From Fimbriimonadaceae bacterium (lineage in GTDB: Bacteria > Armatimonadota > Fimbriimonadia > Fimbriimonadales > Fimbriimonadaceae), in contig CANFJD010000075.1 in NCBI GenBank assembly GCA_947447315.1, positions 1 through 10,098 of the forward strand: a stretch of DNA of 10,098 bases. The letters run 5' to 3'. Numbering within the stretch: position 1 is the first letter of the stretch; every line of letters begins with the position of its first letter. The notes under the pieces were generated by a model, which saw nothing but the letters and a program-made list of their open reading frames with translations, was not told the DNA's origin and made no database searches. Both the position numbers and the translations under genes were made by a program. Positions 1-7,272 of the stretch are shown piece after piece.

Positions 1-1377
1 ATCCGGCGCCATCTGCGTACCAATCTCGCGGATCAGGTCGCGAAGTTCGTAGATGTTTCCGTCTCGTTTGCGCATCGGAGCCGGTTTTCCTTCTTTCAGG
101 AACCGCACCAATTGGTAAATCACTACCTCCAGCTGCTGTTTTGCCAGCGCCAATGCTCCCAAGGCCTGGTTGCGCTTTTCAATCGTTCCGTAAAGTGCCA
201 GTTCCGCCTCGGTGAGATCGGCTTCGTTGGCGACCGGCGATGCCTCGCTGTATCGTAAAGCCGCCAGCACGGCCGTCAAGCGACCGATATAGCCGTGGTG
301 GTCAGGCCCAAGAATCGTGATCAGCTTTCCGGCTCCTTCGGGGCGGCTGAACTTATCGGCATGGTACGCAATGTCACTGGCAATGTAGGTGAGTCGTCCA
401 TCTCGGCGACGCAATACGCGATCCATGTCGTCCCCGAACTCAGTGGAGCGCAACCAAAGCGTCGGTTCGGCACCTTCTACATCGTCCTCATCGGAAACCT
501 GCGACTCGGTAATGACCTCATCAATCTTGCCTCCCTTCACCAGTTTTAGCTTGGTGCGCTGCGGCTGCGTATCTGCCACCCCCTGTTGAGTCAGTTCTTC
601 AATTCGCTCGGCAACCGTCCCCGCATCGTGTAGCGACTGTTCGCTGAACCAAGTGTCAAACACCACTCCGAACTGCGCCAAGTCCTCCCGCTGCCGCTTC
701 AGCATCATGTCCTGGCTCTGGGATTGGTAAGCCGCAATATCCGGAAGCGGGGTCAGAGCGCGCGCCACATCCTGAACGTAATCACCGCGATAGCCCTTTT
801 CGGGGAATTCGGTGCCTTCGACGTAAGACTTCACAGACTCCGCGAACAATCGCATCTGCTCGCTGTTGACGCCGTCGTTGATGTAATATTCGCGATAAAC
901 CACATTTCCGGCCGCTTCTAACACATTTGCCAATGTGCTTCCGTAGGCCGCCCCGCGTCCACTGCCAATTGTAATCGGGCCGTTTGGATTCACCGATACA
1001 AATTCGATATTGATCCTCTTCCCGGCGGGAACCTCGGCACGTGCCAACCGATCGCCGCGGTCCAGAATCTCAACGGTATACGCCGCAACCGCCACCGGGT
1101 TCAGCCGTAGATTGATGAAGCCTGGTCCCGCTACTTCCGCGCTCTGGATGAGTGCGTCCGGCAACAACATCGCCAACTTTTCCCCCAATTCACGCGGATT
1201 CTTTCCGACTCGCTTACTCGCCACCATGGCGAAATTGCACGCATAATCGCCGTGATCATCCGACTTAGTGTCAGTGATTTCAATCGGAATCTCAATCGCG
1301 TTTGCCGGCAGGTAACCAGACTCAATAAGGGCGGCGACGGCTTGGGATACGCGGGAGGAAAGGTCTTCTCTAATCAA
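1..1377 (-). CDS. argS: Arginyl-tRNA synthetase (class I), C-terminal part cut by the window edge
   Basis: Charges tRNA-Arg with arginine using ATP in the cytoplasm. The 459 visible residues carry the ArgS-type N-terminal domain (about 1-110), then a Rossmann catalytic domain. The HIGH region reads VNPNGPITIGSGRGAAYG (about 129-146), followed by the family blocks TEFGDD.DRVL, YIASDVAYHADK and GPDHHGYIGR (near residue 360) and the KMSK region GKPAPMRKRDGN (430-441). The frame runs off base 1; the missing part is the anticodon-binding (DALR) domain, roughly 100 or more residues given the usual ~550-600. The start is TTG at 1377: an in-frame TGA lies at 1405-1407 and no ATG or GTG falls between, and the product then begins MIREDLSSRV, as ArgS proteins usually do. 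I see no clear Shine-Dalgarno site. Oddities: HIGH reads TIGS (136-139) and KMSK reads PMRK (434-437). There is also an extra segment of about 25 residues between GPDHHGY and the KMSK region. Family assignment is very secure. Confidence 0.95.
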   Translation of the reverse strand, partial: MIREDLSSRVSQAVAALIESGYLPANAIEIPIEITDTKSDDHGDYACNFAMVASKRVGKNPRELGEKLAMLLPDALIQSAEVAGPGFINLRLNPVAVAAYTVEILDRGDRLARAEVPAGKRINIEFVSVNPNGPITIGSGRGAAYGSTLANVLEAAGNVVYREYYINDGVNSEQMRLFAESVKSYVEGTEFPEKGYRGDYVQDVARALTPLPDIAAYQSQSQDMMLKRQREDLAQFGVVFDTWFSEQSLHDAGTVAERIEELTQQGVADTQPQRTKLKLVKGGKIDEVITESQVSDEDDVEGAEPTLWLRSTEFGDDMDRVLRRRDGRLTYIASDIAYHADKFSRPEGAGKLITILGPDHHGYIGRLTAVLAALRYSEASPVANEADLTEAELALYGTIEKRNQALGALALAKQQLEVVIYQLVRFLKEGKPAPMRKRDGNIYELRDLIREIGTQMAPD

Positions 1378-1392
1378 GACCCAGAGTTTACT

Positions 1393-1421
1393 GGTTACCG
1401 GTGGTCATCCTGATGGTAACC
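1393..1421. repeat. Inverted pair of GGTNACC heptamers in a divergent gap
   Basis: GGTTACC at 1393-1399 and its reverse complement GGTAACC at 1415-1421 start 22 bp apart, about two helical turns, in the short gap between the divergent argS and LamG genes. A third GGTAACC lies at 1311-1317 inside argS. The placement fits an operator for a dimeric regulator. However, each heptamer is nearly self-complementary, and no clear -10/-35 boxes could be placed beside them. The repeat is seen directly; any function is a guess. Confidence 0.3.
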
Positions 1422-1442
1422 GATGCCCCACCGAGGCGTTCA

Positions 1443-2180
1443 ATGGGAGTAGCCATGCCATTAGTTAGCTTGCTTGTCCCGATTCTCGTCGCATCACCGG
1501 TTGCGGTGCGGCAATCCACGCCCCCCGTGCTACGGCTTCAGCCGAATGGCCAGGTGAGTGTCTCCGGCAAACCGTACAAAGATTTTCGAATTACCACCGG
1601 CGCTGCCGGAATCAACACGCCGCTTGGACGCGGCCTGTCGCTTAATGGCACCCGCGGCGGAATGCTATTCCCAGATCGTCCCGAGTTTAAACTGACCAAG
1701 TCCATCTCGGTCTCGGCTTGGCTGTATCTGCGGTCGTATCACAACGATGGTCCGGGCGCGCAGGTGCTATTCCGGGGCGACGATCGATCCGGAGCGGACG
1801 CGTACAGCCTGGTGATTCACGGCAACGGAACCGTCCACTTTGCGATCTGGGATTCGCAAGGGCGCGGTATGAATGTGCAGGCCGAAGTGCCCCTTCAGAC
1901 TTGGGTTCACATCACCAGTTCATTCGATTACCAGACGGGCGATTTGAGGATGTGGTTGAACGGGGAAGGCGTCGGGCTCGCCCGAACTCAGTACCGCCCG
2001 GTCGCCGAAATGGATAATCGTTACGCTCCCGGGCTGGGAATCGGCAACGTGCAAAATGATAAGGGGCCGCACAACCAGCCGATGAACGGGGCGATCGTGG
2101 ACCTTCGGCTGTACGACCGGGTGGTAGAGCCCGCCGAAGCGGGATATCGCTTTATCCAGGCCCAGCGGGAAGCGCCCTAA
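1443..2180 (+). CDS. Exported LamG-like (concanavalin A fold) jellyroll domain protein
   Basis: Predicted secreted or periplasmic single-domain protein of 245 residues. A hydrophobic signal-like stretch (MPLVSLLVPILVASPVAV, about 5-22) precedes a LamG/Laminin_G_3-type jellyroll that fills the rest. Matching features are the strand pattern L.LNGTRGGMLFP, then SISVSAWLYLRS, VLFRGDD, TWVHITSSFDYQTGDLRMWLNGEGVG and the closing GAIVDLRLYDRVVEPAEA, which is typical of this fold. Such domains bind carbohydrate or form adhesive modules; no catalytic residues are apparent, so the ligand is unknown. Start choice is uncertain. ATG 1443 has GAGG six bases upstream. ATG 1455 has GGGAG five bases upstream and lies directly at the hydrophobic stretch. 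ATG 1413 would add an RR-containing n-region that suits a signal peptide. It is divergent from argS and stops 3 bp from the convergent isomerase gene. Confidence 0.8.
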   Translation: MGVAMPLVSLLVPILVASPVAVRQSTPPVLRLQPNGQVSVSGKPYKDFRITTGAAGINTPLGRGLSLNGTRGGMLFPDRPEFKLTKSISVSAWLYLRSYHNDGPGAQVLFRGDDRSGADAYSLVIHGNGTVHFAIWDSQGRGMNVQAEVPLQTWVHITSSFDYQTGDLRMWLNGEGVGLARTQYRPVAEMDNRYAPGLGIGNVQNDKGPHNQPMNGAIVDLRLYDRVVEPAEAGYRFIQAQREAP

Positions 2181-2183
2181 TCC

Positions 2184-2981
2184 CTAGCGGTTGAGTTGGG
2201 ACAAGTATTCGAAGCTACTGGCGAGACAATCGAATGGGTCTCGACGGCATTCGTCTTGCTCCACGATGAACCACTTGGTCCCGGCTCGATCCAGAGCGGG
2301 CAGAATGCCATCCCAGTTGAGGTTGCCTTCGCCGACCGGAGCCATGACGCCGCCAACTTCCGCCACCATCTCCCGATCCTTGATGTGGACACAGGTGAGG
2401 CGTCCCGGCAGTCGGTCAATCATTTGAATCACGTCTACGCCCGCGTTTGCCACCCAGTAGGTATCCATCTCAAATTCAATGGCCGGGTTTTGTTCCAGGA
2501 CGTAGTCGATCAGCCACTGACCCGTCTCGGGAATCTTGATGAACTCGTGGGAGTGATTGTGATAAGCAAAGGTGAGTCCGGCAGCGTTGAGGGCAGGGAC
2601 GACGGGTTCCGCCTCACCCAAGAATTTTTGGTAAGCCGCGAGCGTCTGACCGTGACCCCAATAGCCGCCGATCGCGACATAGTCGCAACCAAGAATTCGG
2701 TGGAACTCGATCTCTTCGTCGGTTTTATTTATGAGGCGATCCCATGGGCGGTGAGTTGCACAACACACCAGACCATTTTCGTCCAGCCATTCTTTCGCTT
2801 GTCCAGCGGTGACCTCCGGATTTTCGCCATCCATGCAGCCAATTGCGCTGAGCTGTACCCCGTCGTAGCCGATGCCGTGCAGAATCTCGAGGGCTGATCG
2901 AAATCCTTCTGCCGTCTTACACACCTCCCGGAGGGTGTACATTTGGGCGGCGATCAGGCGGCGAGACGGCGTCTTTGGCAT
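2184..2981 (-). CDS. Sugar phosphate isomerase/epimerase, xylose-isomerase-like TIM barrel
   Basis: 265-residue protein of the AP-endonuclease-2/xylose isomerase-like TIM-barrel superfamily (IolE/YcjR/hydroxypyruvate isomerase relatives), expected to interconvert keto/aldo sugars or epimerise a sugar with a bound divalent metal. Visible signatures in order: early barrel strand LIAAQMYTLREV (9-20); GYDGVQLSAIG (38-48); YHNHSHEF (140-147), which carries a metal/substrate histidine; EFEMDTYWV (169-177) with the metal-binding acidic pair; CVHIKD (197-202); VGEGNLNW (216-223); and a final glutamate in FIVEQDE (238-244). Length is normal and the barrel looks complete, so it is likely active. The substrate cannot be read from sequence. 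ATG 2981 lies 12 bp after the stop of the upstream glycosyltransferase gene, which suggests co-transcription. There is no strong Shine-Dalgarno. No signal peptide, so cytoplasmic. Confidence 0.9.
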   Translation of the reverse strand: MPKTPSRRLIAAQMYTLREVCKTAEGFRSALEILHGIGYDGVQLSAIGCMDGENPEVTAGQAKEWLDENGLVCCATHRPWDRLINKTDEEIEFHRILGCDYVAIGGYWGHGQTLAAYQKFLGEAEPVVPALNAAGLTFAYHNHSHEFIKIPETGQWLIDYVLEQNPAIEFEMDTYWVANAGVDVIQMIDRLPGRLTCVHIKDREMVAEVGGVMAPVGEGNLNWDGILPALDRAGTKWFIVEQDECRRDPFDCLASSFEYLSQLNR

Positions 2982-2993
2982 TTTGCGAGCATA

Positions 2994-5111
2994 CTACGGC
3001 GCTGTAAAAAAATCCGCAACCCCTTCCACGGCCGCTTGATCGTTGAAGAGAACGGTAGCAGCCTTCTGTACAATCTCAATCGTTGCCGCCTTGAAGTCAA
3101 CGTCCGTCGCCAGCCTCACGGCAATTGAGGCGAATTCATCGGCTGAAGATGCGGTGAGGCCGTTGATGCCCGACTGCTGGTACATGGCCGCCGTCATTCT
3201 CCCCGGTAAGTGGTCGCCATTCCAAGTCACCACCGGCACCCCGCTTCCTAACGCCTGGTAACTGGTGTAGCCCCCCGTAAAGTGAATCGGATCGATGACG
3301 GCGTCGGCTGCTGCCAGCATCGGCGCGAAGTCGTCGGGCTTCACTCTCGGCAGAAACTGGATACGACCGGCGACGTCGGGCATCGTTCGGGCAAACCGTT
3401 CCTCGAGCAGGGATTGCCAGCGGGGATGCAACCCTTGCGGTAGGCCGATCACGCCCGTTGGATCACGCCGTAAAATGCCCGCCAGTGCGGCATCCAAATC
3501 GGGATGTAGCTTGAACAGACTCTGCGGCAGCAGATACATTCGTGGAGCTTGCCAATTCGGTTTGGGTCGCTTTAGGGGCGGCGGTGGAGGCATAAAGGTC
3601 GGGATGCGCGGTAGACGAAGTAGCGGCTCCGAATAGTAGCGATCAGCGTCCGCCGGATGAAAGTCGGCGGTGGTGAGAAATCCATCGATTTCGGGAAGCC
3701 CCGTGGTATCGGCATGTCCCCAGCCGACATACTGACGCGTCGCGATCCGGGAGAATCCTAGATAGTAAGACCAAGGCTCCATGCCAATGTCTGGATAGTA
3801 GACAACATCAGGGGCAATCGTCGCGATCTCTTCGCGGGCAACCAGCGGATCGGCCGAAACCTCGTAGAATTCGTCCGCTGCCGTCCGGATCTGCCGAGCA
3901 ATCGGGTCGTCACTGCTAAGCGGTCGACCGGTTCGCGGACGAACCACGATAACGGTGGCGGCCATCCGGGAAAACTCCCGGATGAGTCCCAACGTAATGA
4001 GTCCGACTGTATGGTCACGAAAATGGGCAGAGGCAAAGATGATGCGTCGTTTGCCGGTACGGAGAATGTCTACCGATTCTGATCGGTAGCTCAAATTTGG
4101 AAATGCGTTTCTCAGCCCCTCTGCAATTTGCCGGGAGAGGTCTCGATTGTTTCGGCCCTGGTAGGCCAATTGAAAACCAGGGGCGGCGATACCGGAAACC
4201 ACTTCCGCTAGTGGTGGTGGGCCCGCCTTCAGGAACGATGTCAGCTTTGCTCGGGCCTCATCAATCTGTTCGTTAGAGTTGGGAATGGCAGGCATCAGAA
4301 GCGCGCGCCGCCAAGCGGCGAGATTCTCTGTGGGCGTGTTCTGTTTCACCAGGTGGAGAGATTTGAGGGCTTCTGCATAATCTCCACGTTCACCCAGAAC
4401 CTGGGCCTGGTTGAGCGGGCCGGCCGGCTGGTCGGGAGCTAATTCGACCACTTTTTGGTAGCTGACCAAGGCCGCATCAAACTGCTGTGAAAGTTGTTCT
4501 GCCTGCCCCTTTGCTAACCAAAGAGTGGCATCCCCCGGGGCCAGTCGAATGGCTCGATCGTATAAGCGAATAGAATCGGCCGCGCGGCCCGATGATTGCC
4601 ATACGTGGGCGAGGTTTTCAATCGCCGGCAGATAGTTCGCATCAATGCGAAGCGCACGATCAAAAGCTGATTCGGCTTCACTCGAGCCAGATTGCAGATG
4701 CGTGAGTCCGAGGTTTACCCACGCCGCTGGCCATTGCGGGCGAGCTTGCAAGCACTTTCGGAAGCAGGTTTCGGCGTCCTTTAGCCGCGCGGTGATGAGA
4801 CTTGCTTTCCCGCGGGCCAATAATGAATCTGGGTCAGAAAACTCGCCGAGAATCCGATAAGCATCTTCATTTCGTCCCGCATCTTGACAAGATAGTCCGA
4901 AGTAACGCCGCAATTGAGGATCCTGCGGATCCGATTTTGATGCGAGTTCAAATGCATTTGCCGCCTCCGCAAATCGTCCCATTTGCGCGGCACAAATTCC
5001 TGCGTTCGCGTACCCTTCGGTACCGCCCACTTGGACAAAAAGATCGTATGCGCGCCCGAGATCTCCCGCGCGCATGGCGGAGGTGGCTTCGGGGAGCAGG
5101 CGTGGATTCAT
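2994..5111 (-). CDS. TPR-repeat glycosyltransferase, GT41/SPINDLY-like
   Basis: 705-residue protein joining N-terminal tetratricopeptide repeats to a C-terminal GT-B glycosyltransferase of the O-GlcNAc transferase/SPINDLY (GT41-like) group, which move a sugar from a nucleotide sugar onto protein side chains. TPR helices span about 30-260, with repeats such as AWVNLGLTHLQSGSSEAESAFDRAL and SIRLYDRAIRLAPGDATLWLAKG. The catalytic part spans about 350-705: HFRDHTVGLI (363-372); RQYVGWGHADTTGLPEIDGF (459-478), the counterpart of the family's Q..W.G.P.TTG..A.D block; YYSEPLLRLP; LFKLHPDLDAAL (532-543) with the donor-site lysine K534; and HFTGGYTSYQALGSGVPVVT (610-629), matching the family's GG.T..EAL..GVPVVT. 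A proline run (PPPPP, 508-512) links the two GT lobes. I prefer ATG 5111; GTG 5150 would add 13 residues. A GGAGAG lies 14 bases upstream of ATG 5111, partly inside a small GAGAG/CTCTC hairpin (5117-5130). Acceptor and donor are unknown. Confidence 0.87.
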   Translation of the reverse strand: MNPRLLPEATSAMRAGDLGRAYDLFVQVGGTEGYANAGICAAQMGRFAEAANAFELASKSDPQDPQLRRYFGLSCQDAGRNEDAYRILGEFSDPDSLLARGKASLITARLKDAETCFRKCLQARPQWPAAWVNLGLTHLQSGSSEAESAFDRALRIDANYLPAIENLAHVWQSSGRAADSIRLYDRAIRLAPGDATLWLAKGQAEQLSQQFDAALVSYQKVVELAPDQPAGPLNQAQVLGERGDYAEALKSLHLVKQNTPTENLAAWRRALLMPAIPNSNEQIDEARAKLTSFLKAGPPPLAEVVSGIAAPGFQLAYQGRNNRDLSRQIAEGLRNAFPNLSYRSESVDILRTGKRRIIFASAHFRDHTVGLITLGLIREFSRMAATVIVVRPRTGRPLSSDDPIARQIRTAADEFYEVSADPLVAREEIATIAPDVVYYPDIGMEPWSYYLGFSRIATRQYVGWGHADTTGLPEIDGFLTTADFHPADADRYYSEPLLRLPRIPTFMPPPPPLKRPKPNWQAPRMYLLPQSLFKLHPDLDAALAGILRRDPTGVIGLPQGLHPRWQSLLEERFARTMPDVAGRIQFLPRVKPDDFAPMLAAADAVIDPIHFTGGYTSYQALGSGVPVVTWNGDHLPGRMTAAMYQQSGINGLTASSADEFASIAVRLATDVDFKAATIEIVQKAATVLFNDQAAVEGVADFFTAP

Positions 5112-5183
5112 CACGTGAGAGCCTACTCTCCGCAACCCGATCGGCAACACGTCCCGGTGGCCAGATTCTTACGGGTAACTTTC

Positions 5184-6683
5184 GTGGCGGTGGATATCGC
5201 GCGAGAAATTGAAATTTTGGTGAGAGCCAAGTATCCCATTCTGTATCTGGTTTCTTGGGAAGAGCGACGGGTGGAACAAGCCATACAAACCGTGGCGAAG
5301 TCGCTCAATCGCACCTTGCACACGTGGACCATCACCCAGGGAGCGAAGCCGCCCATCAGCCGCGCCGGTATCGCGAAGCCAACCACGCTTTCTCCCGAAC
5401 TCGAGATCCTAGCGCAGATATACGATGCCCCCGAAGGCACCATCTTTTTGCTTCGCGACTTTCACCCCTACATGAAGGATTTTCGGGTGATCCGCCTGTT
5501 GCGTGATCTCGCCATTCGCATTCGGAGCAAGACGCAGACGCTCATCCTCACCGGACCGGTTTTAACGCTTCCCAGCGATCTGGAAAAGGACATCTGTGTG
5601 CTGGACTTTCCGCTGCCCGATGCGGAAGATATCGGTGAGTTTGTCGATTCGGTGATTGCGTCGGTGAAGAGCGATCCCAAAGTGGATGTCCAGATGACGC
5701 CGCTAGAGCGGGAAAAGCTTGTGAAAGCCGCCCAGGGACTTACGCTCGACGAAATTGAATCCACCTTCGCCCGCTCACTGGTGGAGTTCCGTACCCTCAA
5801 GCCCGATGCGGTTGTGCGCGAGAAGCGCCAGATCATCCGTAAATCGGGGCTGCTTGAATATTACGAACCGGACGCAGAGCTGCGGGACGTGGGTGGGATG
5901 GAACTGCTCAAGGAGTGGTTGGAAAAACGGACCGAGAGCTTTACCGATCGGGCCAAAGAGTTCGGAATCCCTTCACCGAAAGGCATTTTGCTCCTCGGGG
6001 TACAGGGGTGCGGAAAGTCGCTCACGGCAAAGGCCGTGGCGGCGCAATGGAATTTGCCGCTCTTGCGGTTGGATGTTGGCCGGATTTTCGATGGATCCCT
6101 GGTCGGCCTGACCGAGAAGAATATGCGCAGCGCGATCGCCACGGCGGAGTCCATCGCGCCGTGCATCCTCTGGATGGATGAACTCGAAAAGGGTTTTGGC
6201 GGACTGAAGGGAAGCGGCGACAGCGGTACCACCAGCCGCACCTTCGCCACATTTCTCACATGGATGAGCGAGAAAACGGCACCGGTTTTCCTAGTCGCCA
6301 CCGCCAACGACGTATCTCAGCTACCGCCAGAAATGCTGCGAAAGGGTCGCTTTGACGAGATCTTTTTCGTGGATCTACCGGGATTAGCGGAACGCGAAGA
6401 GATCTTCCGTATCCACCTCACCAAACGTAAGCGGGACACGAAGAAGTTTAAGCTTAAGGCGCTAGCGGAAGCCACCGATGGCTTTAGCGGGGCAGAAATT
6501 GAACAAGTCGTAGTGGGCGGACTCTATTTGGCGTTCGCCGAAAGTCGTGAACTCGCCCAAAAAGATCTGATTGCCGAAGCCAAAAACGTCGTGCCACTGA
6601 GCGTAATGATGAGTGAGGACATCGCGGAACTGCGCGAATGGGCTTCGCTCCGAACTCGTCCGGCCAGCAAAAACAACGACTAA
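5184..6683 (+). CDS. Ycf46-like AAA+ ATPase
   Basis: About 499-residue AAA+ ATPase of the Ycf46 family, known from cyanobacteria and plastids and scattered through other bacteria; cellular role poorly defined. The N-terminal region (about 1-230) begins IAREIEILVRAKYPILYLVSWEE, the hallmark opening of this family, and includes TIFLLRDFHPYM (87-98). The AAA module follows: a DVGGMELLKEWL box (235-246); Walker A GVQGCGKS (272-279, K278) in the Ycf46-style form rather than GPPGTGKT; Walker B CILWMDE (327-333); sensor 1 VATAND (N375); arginines R386 and R389 in LRKGRFDEIFF; and a sensor-2 block GFSGAEIEQ (433-441). All nucleotide-handling residues are present, so it should be active. Start is uncertain: no in-frame ATG lies near it; GTG 5184 has GGG eight bases upstream, and GTG 5190 would give MDIAREIE. 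The open frame extends upstream into the opposite gene without homology. No transmembrane segment. Divergent from the TPR glycosyltransferase. Confidence 0.88.
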   Translation: MAVDIAREIEILVRAKYPILYLVSWEERRVEQAIQTVAKSLNRTLHTWTITQGAKPPISRAGIAKPTTLSPELEILAQIYDAPEGTIFLLRDFHPYMKDFRVIRLLRDLAIRIRSKTQTLILTGPVLTLPSDLEKDICVLDFPLPDAEDIGEFVDSVIASVKSDPKVDVQMTPLEREKLVKAAQGLTLDEIESTFARSLVEFRTLKPDAVVREKRQIIRKSGLLEYYEPDAELRDVGGMELLKEWLEKRTESFTDRAKEFGIPSPKGILLLGVQGCGKSLTAKAVAAQWNLPLLRLDVGRIFDGSLVGLTEKNMRSAIATAESIAPCILWMDELEKGFGGLKGSGDSGTTSRTFATFLTWMSEKTAPVFLVATANDVSQLPPEMLRKGRFDEIFFVDLPGLAEREEIFRIHLTKRKRDTKKFKLKALAEATDGFSGAEIEQVVVGGLYLAFAESRELAQKDLIAEAKNVVPLSVMMSEDIAELREWASLRTRPASKNND

Positions 6684-6694
6684 TCGCAACTTAA

Positions 6695-6741
6695 ATAGAT
6701 GGCTTGAACTTAACCCAACGGGTTAAGTTCAAGCCATCTAT
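6695..6741. terminator. Perfect 22-bp inverted repeat with 3-nt loop between convergent genes
   Basis: Bases 6695-6716 and 6720-6741 are exact reverse complements around the loop AAC. The hairpin begins 11 bases after the stop of the Ycf46-like gene. It also contains the stop codon (6710-6712) and the last nine or so codons of the convergent acetyltransferase. Position suggests a bidirectional transcription stop or an mRNA 3'-end block. The U-tract is poor: only UUU follows it on the minus strand and GC-rich sequence follows on the plus strand, so a classic intrinsic terminator is not certain. A 10-bp palindrome TCCCGCGGGA (6741-6750) abuts it. Confidence 0.65.
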
Positions 6742-7264
6742 CCCGCGGGAGATAGGTTTGAACGAGGTTTCGAAACTGGCCGTTTTTCCACTCGGCCGCG
6801 GGTTTCACGCCCCAGGTTTGGTATCCGCACTTCTCCTGCATTCGTTGGCTGGCGATGTTGCCCTCAAAGTATTCGGAGTACAGTACGCGTAGCCCTAGGG
6901 TCATAAATGCATACCGGCTACGAAGGGTGGCTGACTCCGTTCCAAACCCCTGCCCCCGTTCCCCGGGCTCGCCGAGGAAACTACCGGACTTCGCTGTTCC
7001 GTGCAAAAGCGAAATCTGGTGCAAACCCGACATACCGATATGCCGACCATCGAGCGTTTCGATCGCCCATACGATATCGGAATCCCCCGGTCGTTGGAGT
7101 TTTTCGAAGAAATCCGCCTCCTGCACGCGCGTGATGGGGAAGTGCCCAATGGCGAGCTGATCCGTTACCCCGGGATCATTTACCCACCGGTAACAGTTCT
7201 CCAAGTGCCGATCAGCATCCAACGGGACTAAGCGAACCCGCGTTCCTTCAACTCCAAAGGCCAT
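6710..7264 (-). CDS. GNAT N-acetyltransferase, RimJ/RimL type
   Basis: 184-residue GCN5-related acetyltransferase that would move acetyl from acetyl-CoA to an amine, in the cytoplasm. It opens with the RimJ/RimL-style strand GTRVRLVPLDADRH..CYRWVND (7-30). The acetyl-CoA pyrophosphate loop R.QGFG lies in EPGERGQGFGTESATL (99-114; R103, G106, G108), after the IGMSGLHQI strand. The C-terminal strand/helix LYSEYFEGNIASQRMQEKCGYQTWG (128-152) contains the usual N..S/A....K.GF/Y pattern. Ribosomal-protein N-termini, amino acids or antibiotics are all possible substrates. ATG 7264 fits the fold start; the open frame extends 39 codons further without homology. It lies 8 bp after the Uma2 stop, suggesting one transcript. 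There is no clear Shine-Dalgarno, so translation may couple to Uma2. Its final residues (about 175-184, DRWLELNPLG) and stop are encoded inside a perfect hairpin. Confidence 0.9.
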   Translation of the reverse strand: MAFGVEGTRVRLVPLDADRHLENCYRWVNDPGVTDQLAIGHFPITRVQEADFFEKLQRPGDSDIVWAIETLDGRHIGMSGLHQISLLHGTAKSGSFLGEPGERGQGFGTESATLRSRYAFMTLGLRVLYSEYFEGNIASQRMQEKCGYQTWGVKPAAEWKNGQFRNLVQTYLPRDRWLELNPLG

Positions 7265-7272
7265 AGAAGAGT

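Noticed and set aside
2196..2897. A long plus-strand open frame (about 233 codons) opposite the isomerase gene
   Set aside because: It is an antisense shadow: the minus strand carries clear TIM-barrel motifs, while this frame shows no recognisable domain or suitable start context.
4983..5183. An N-terminal extension of about 67 residues on the Ycf46-like ATPase
   Set aside because: It overlaps the TPR gene on the other strand, reads as low-complexity non-homologous sequence, and the family opening IAREIEILVRAKYP begins only after GTG 5184/5190.
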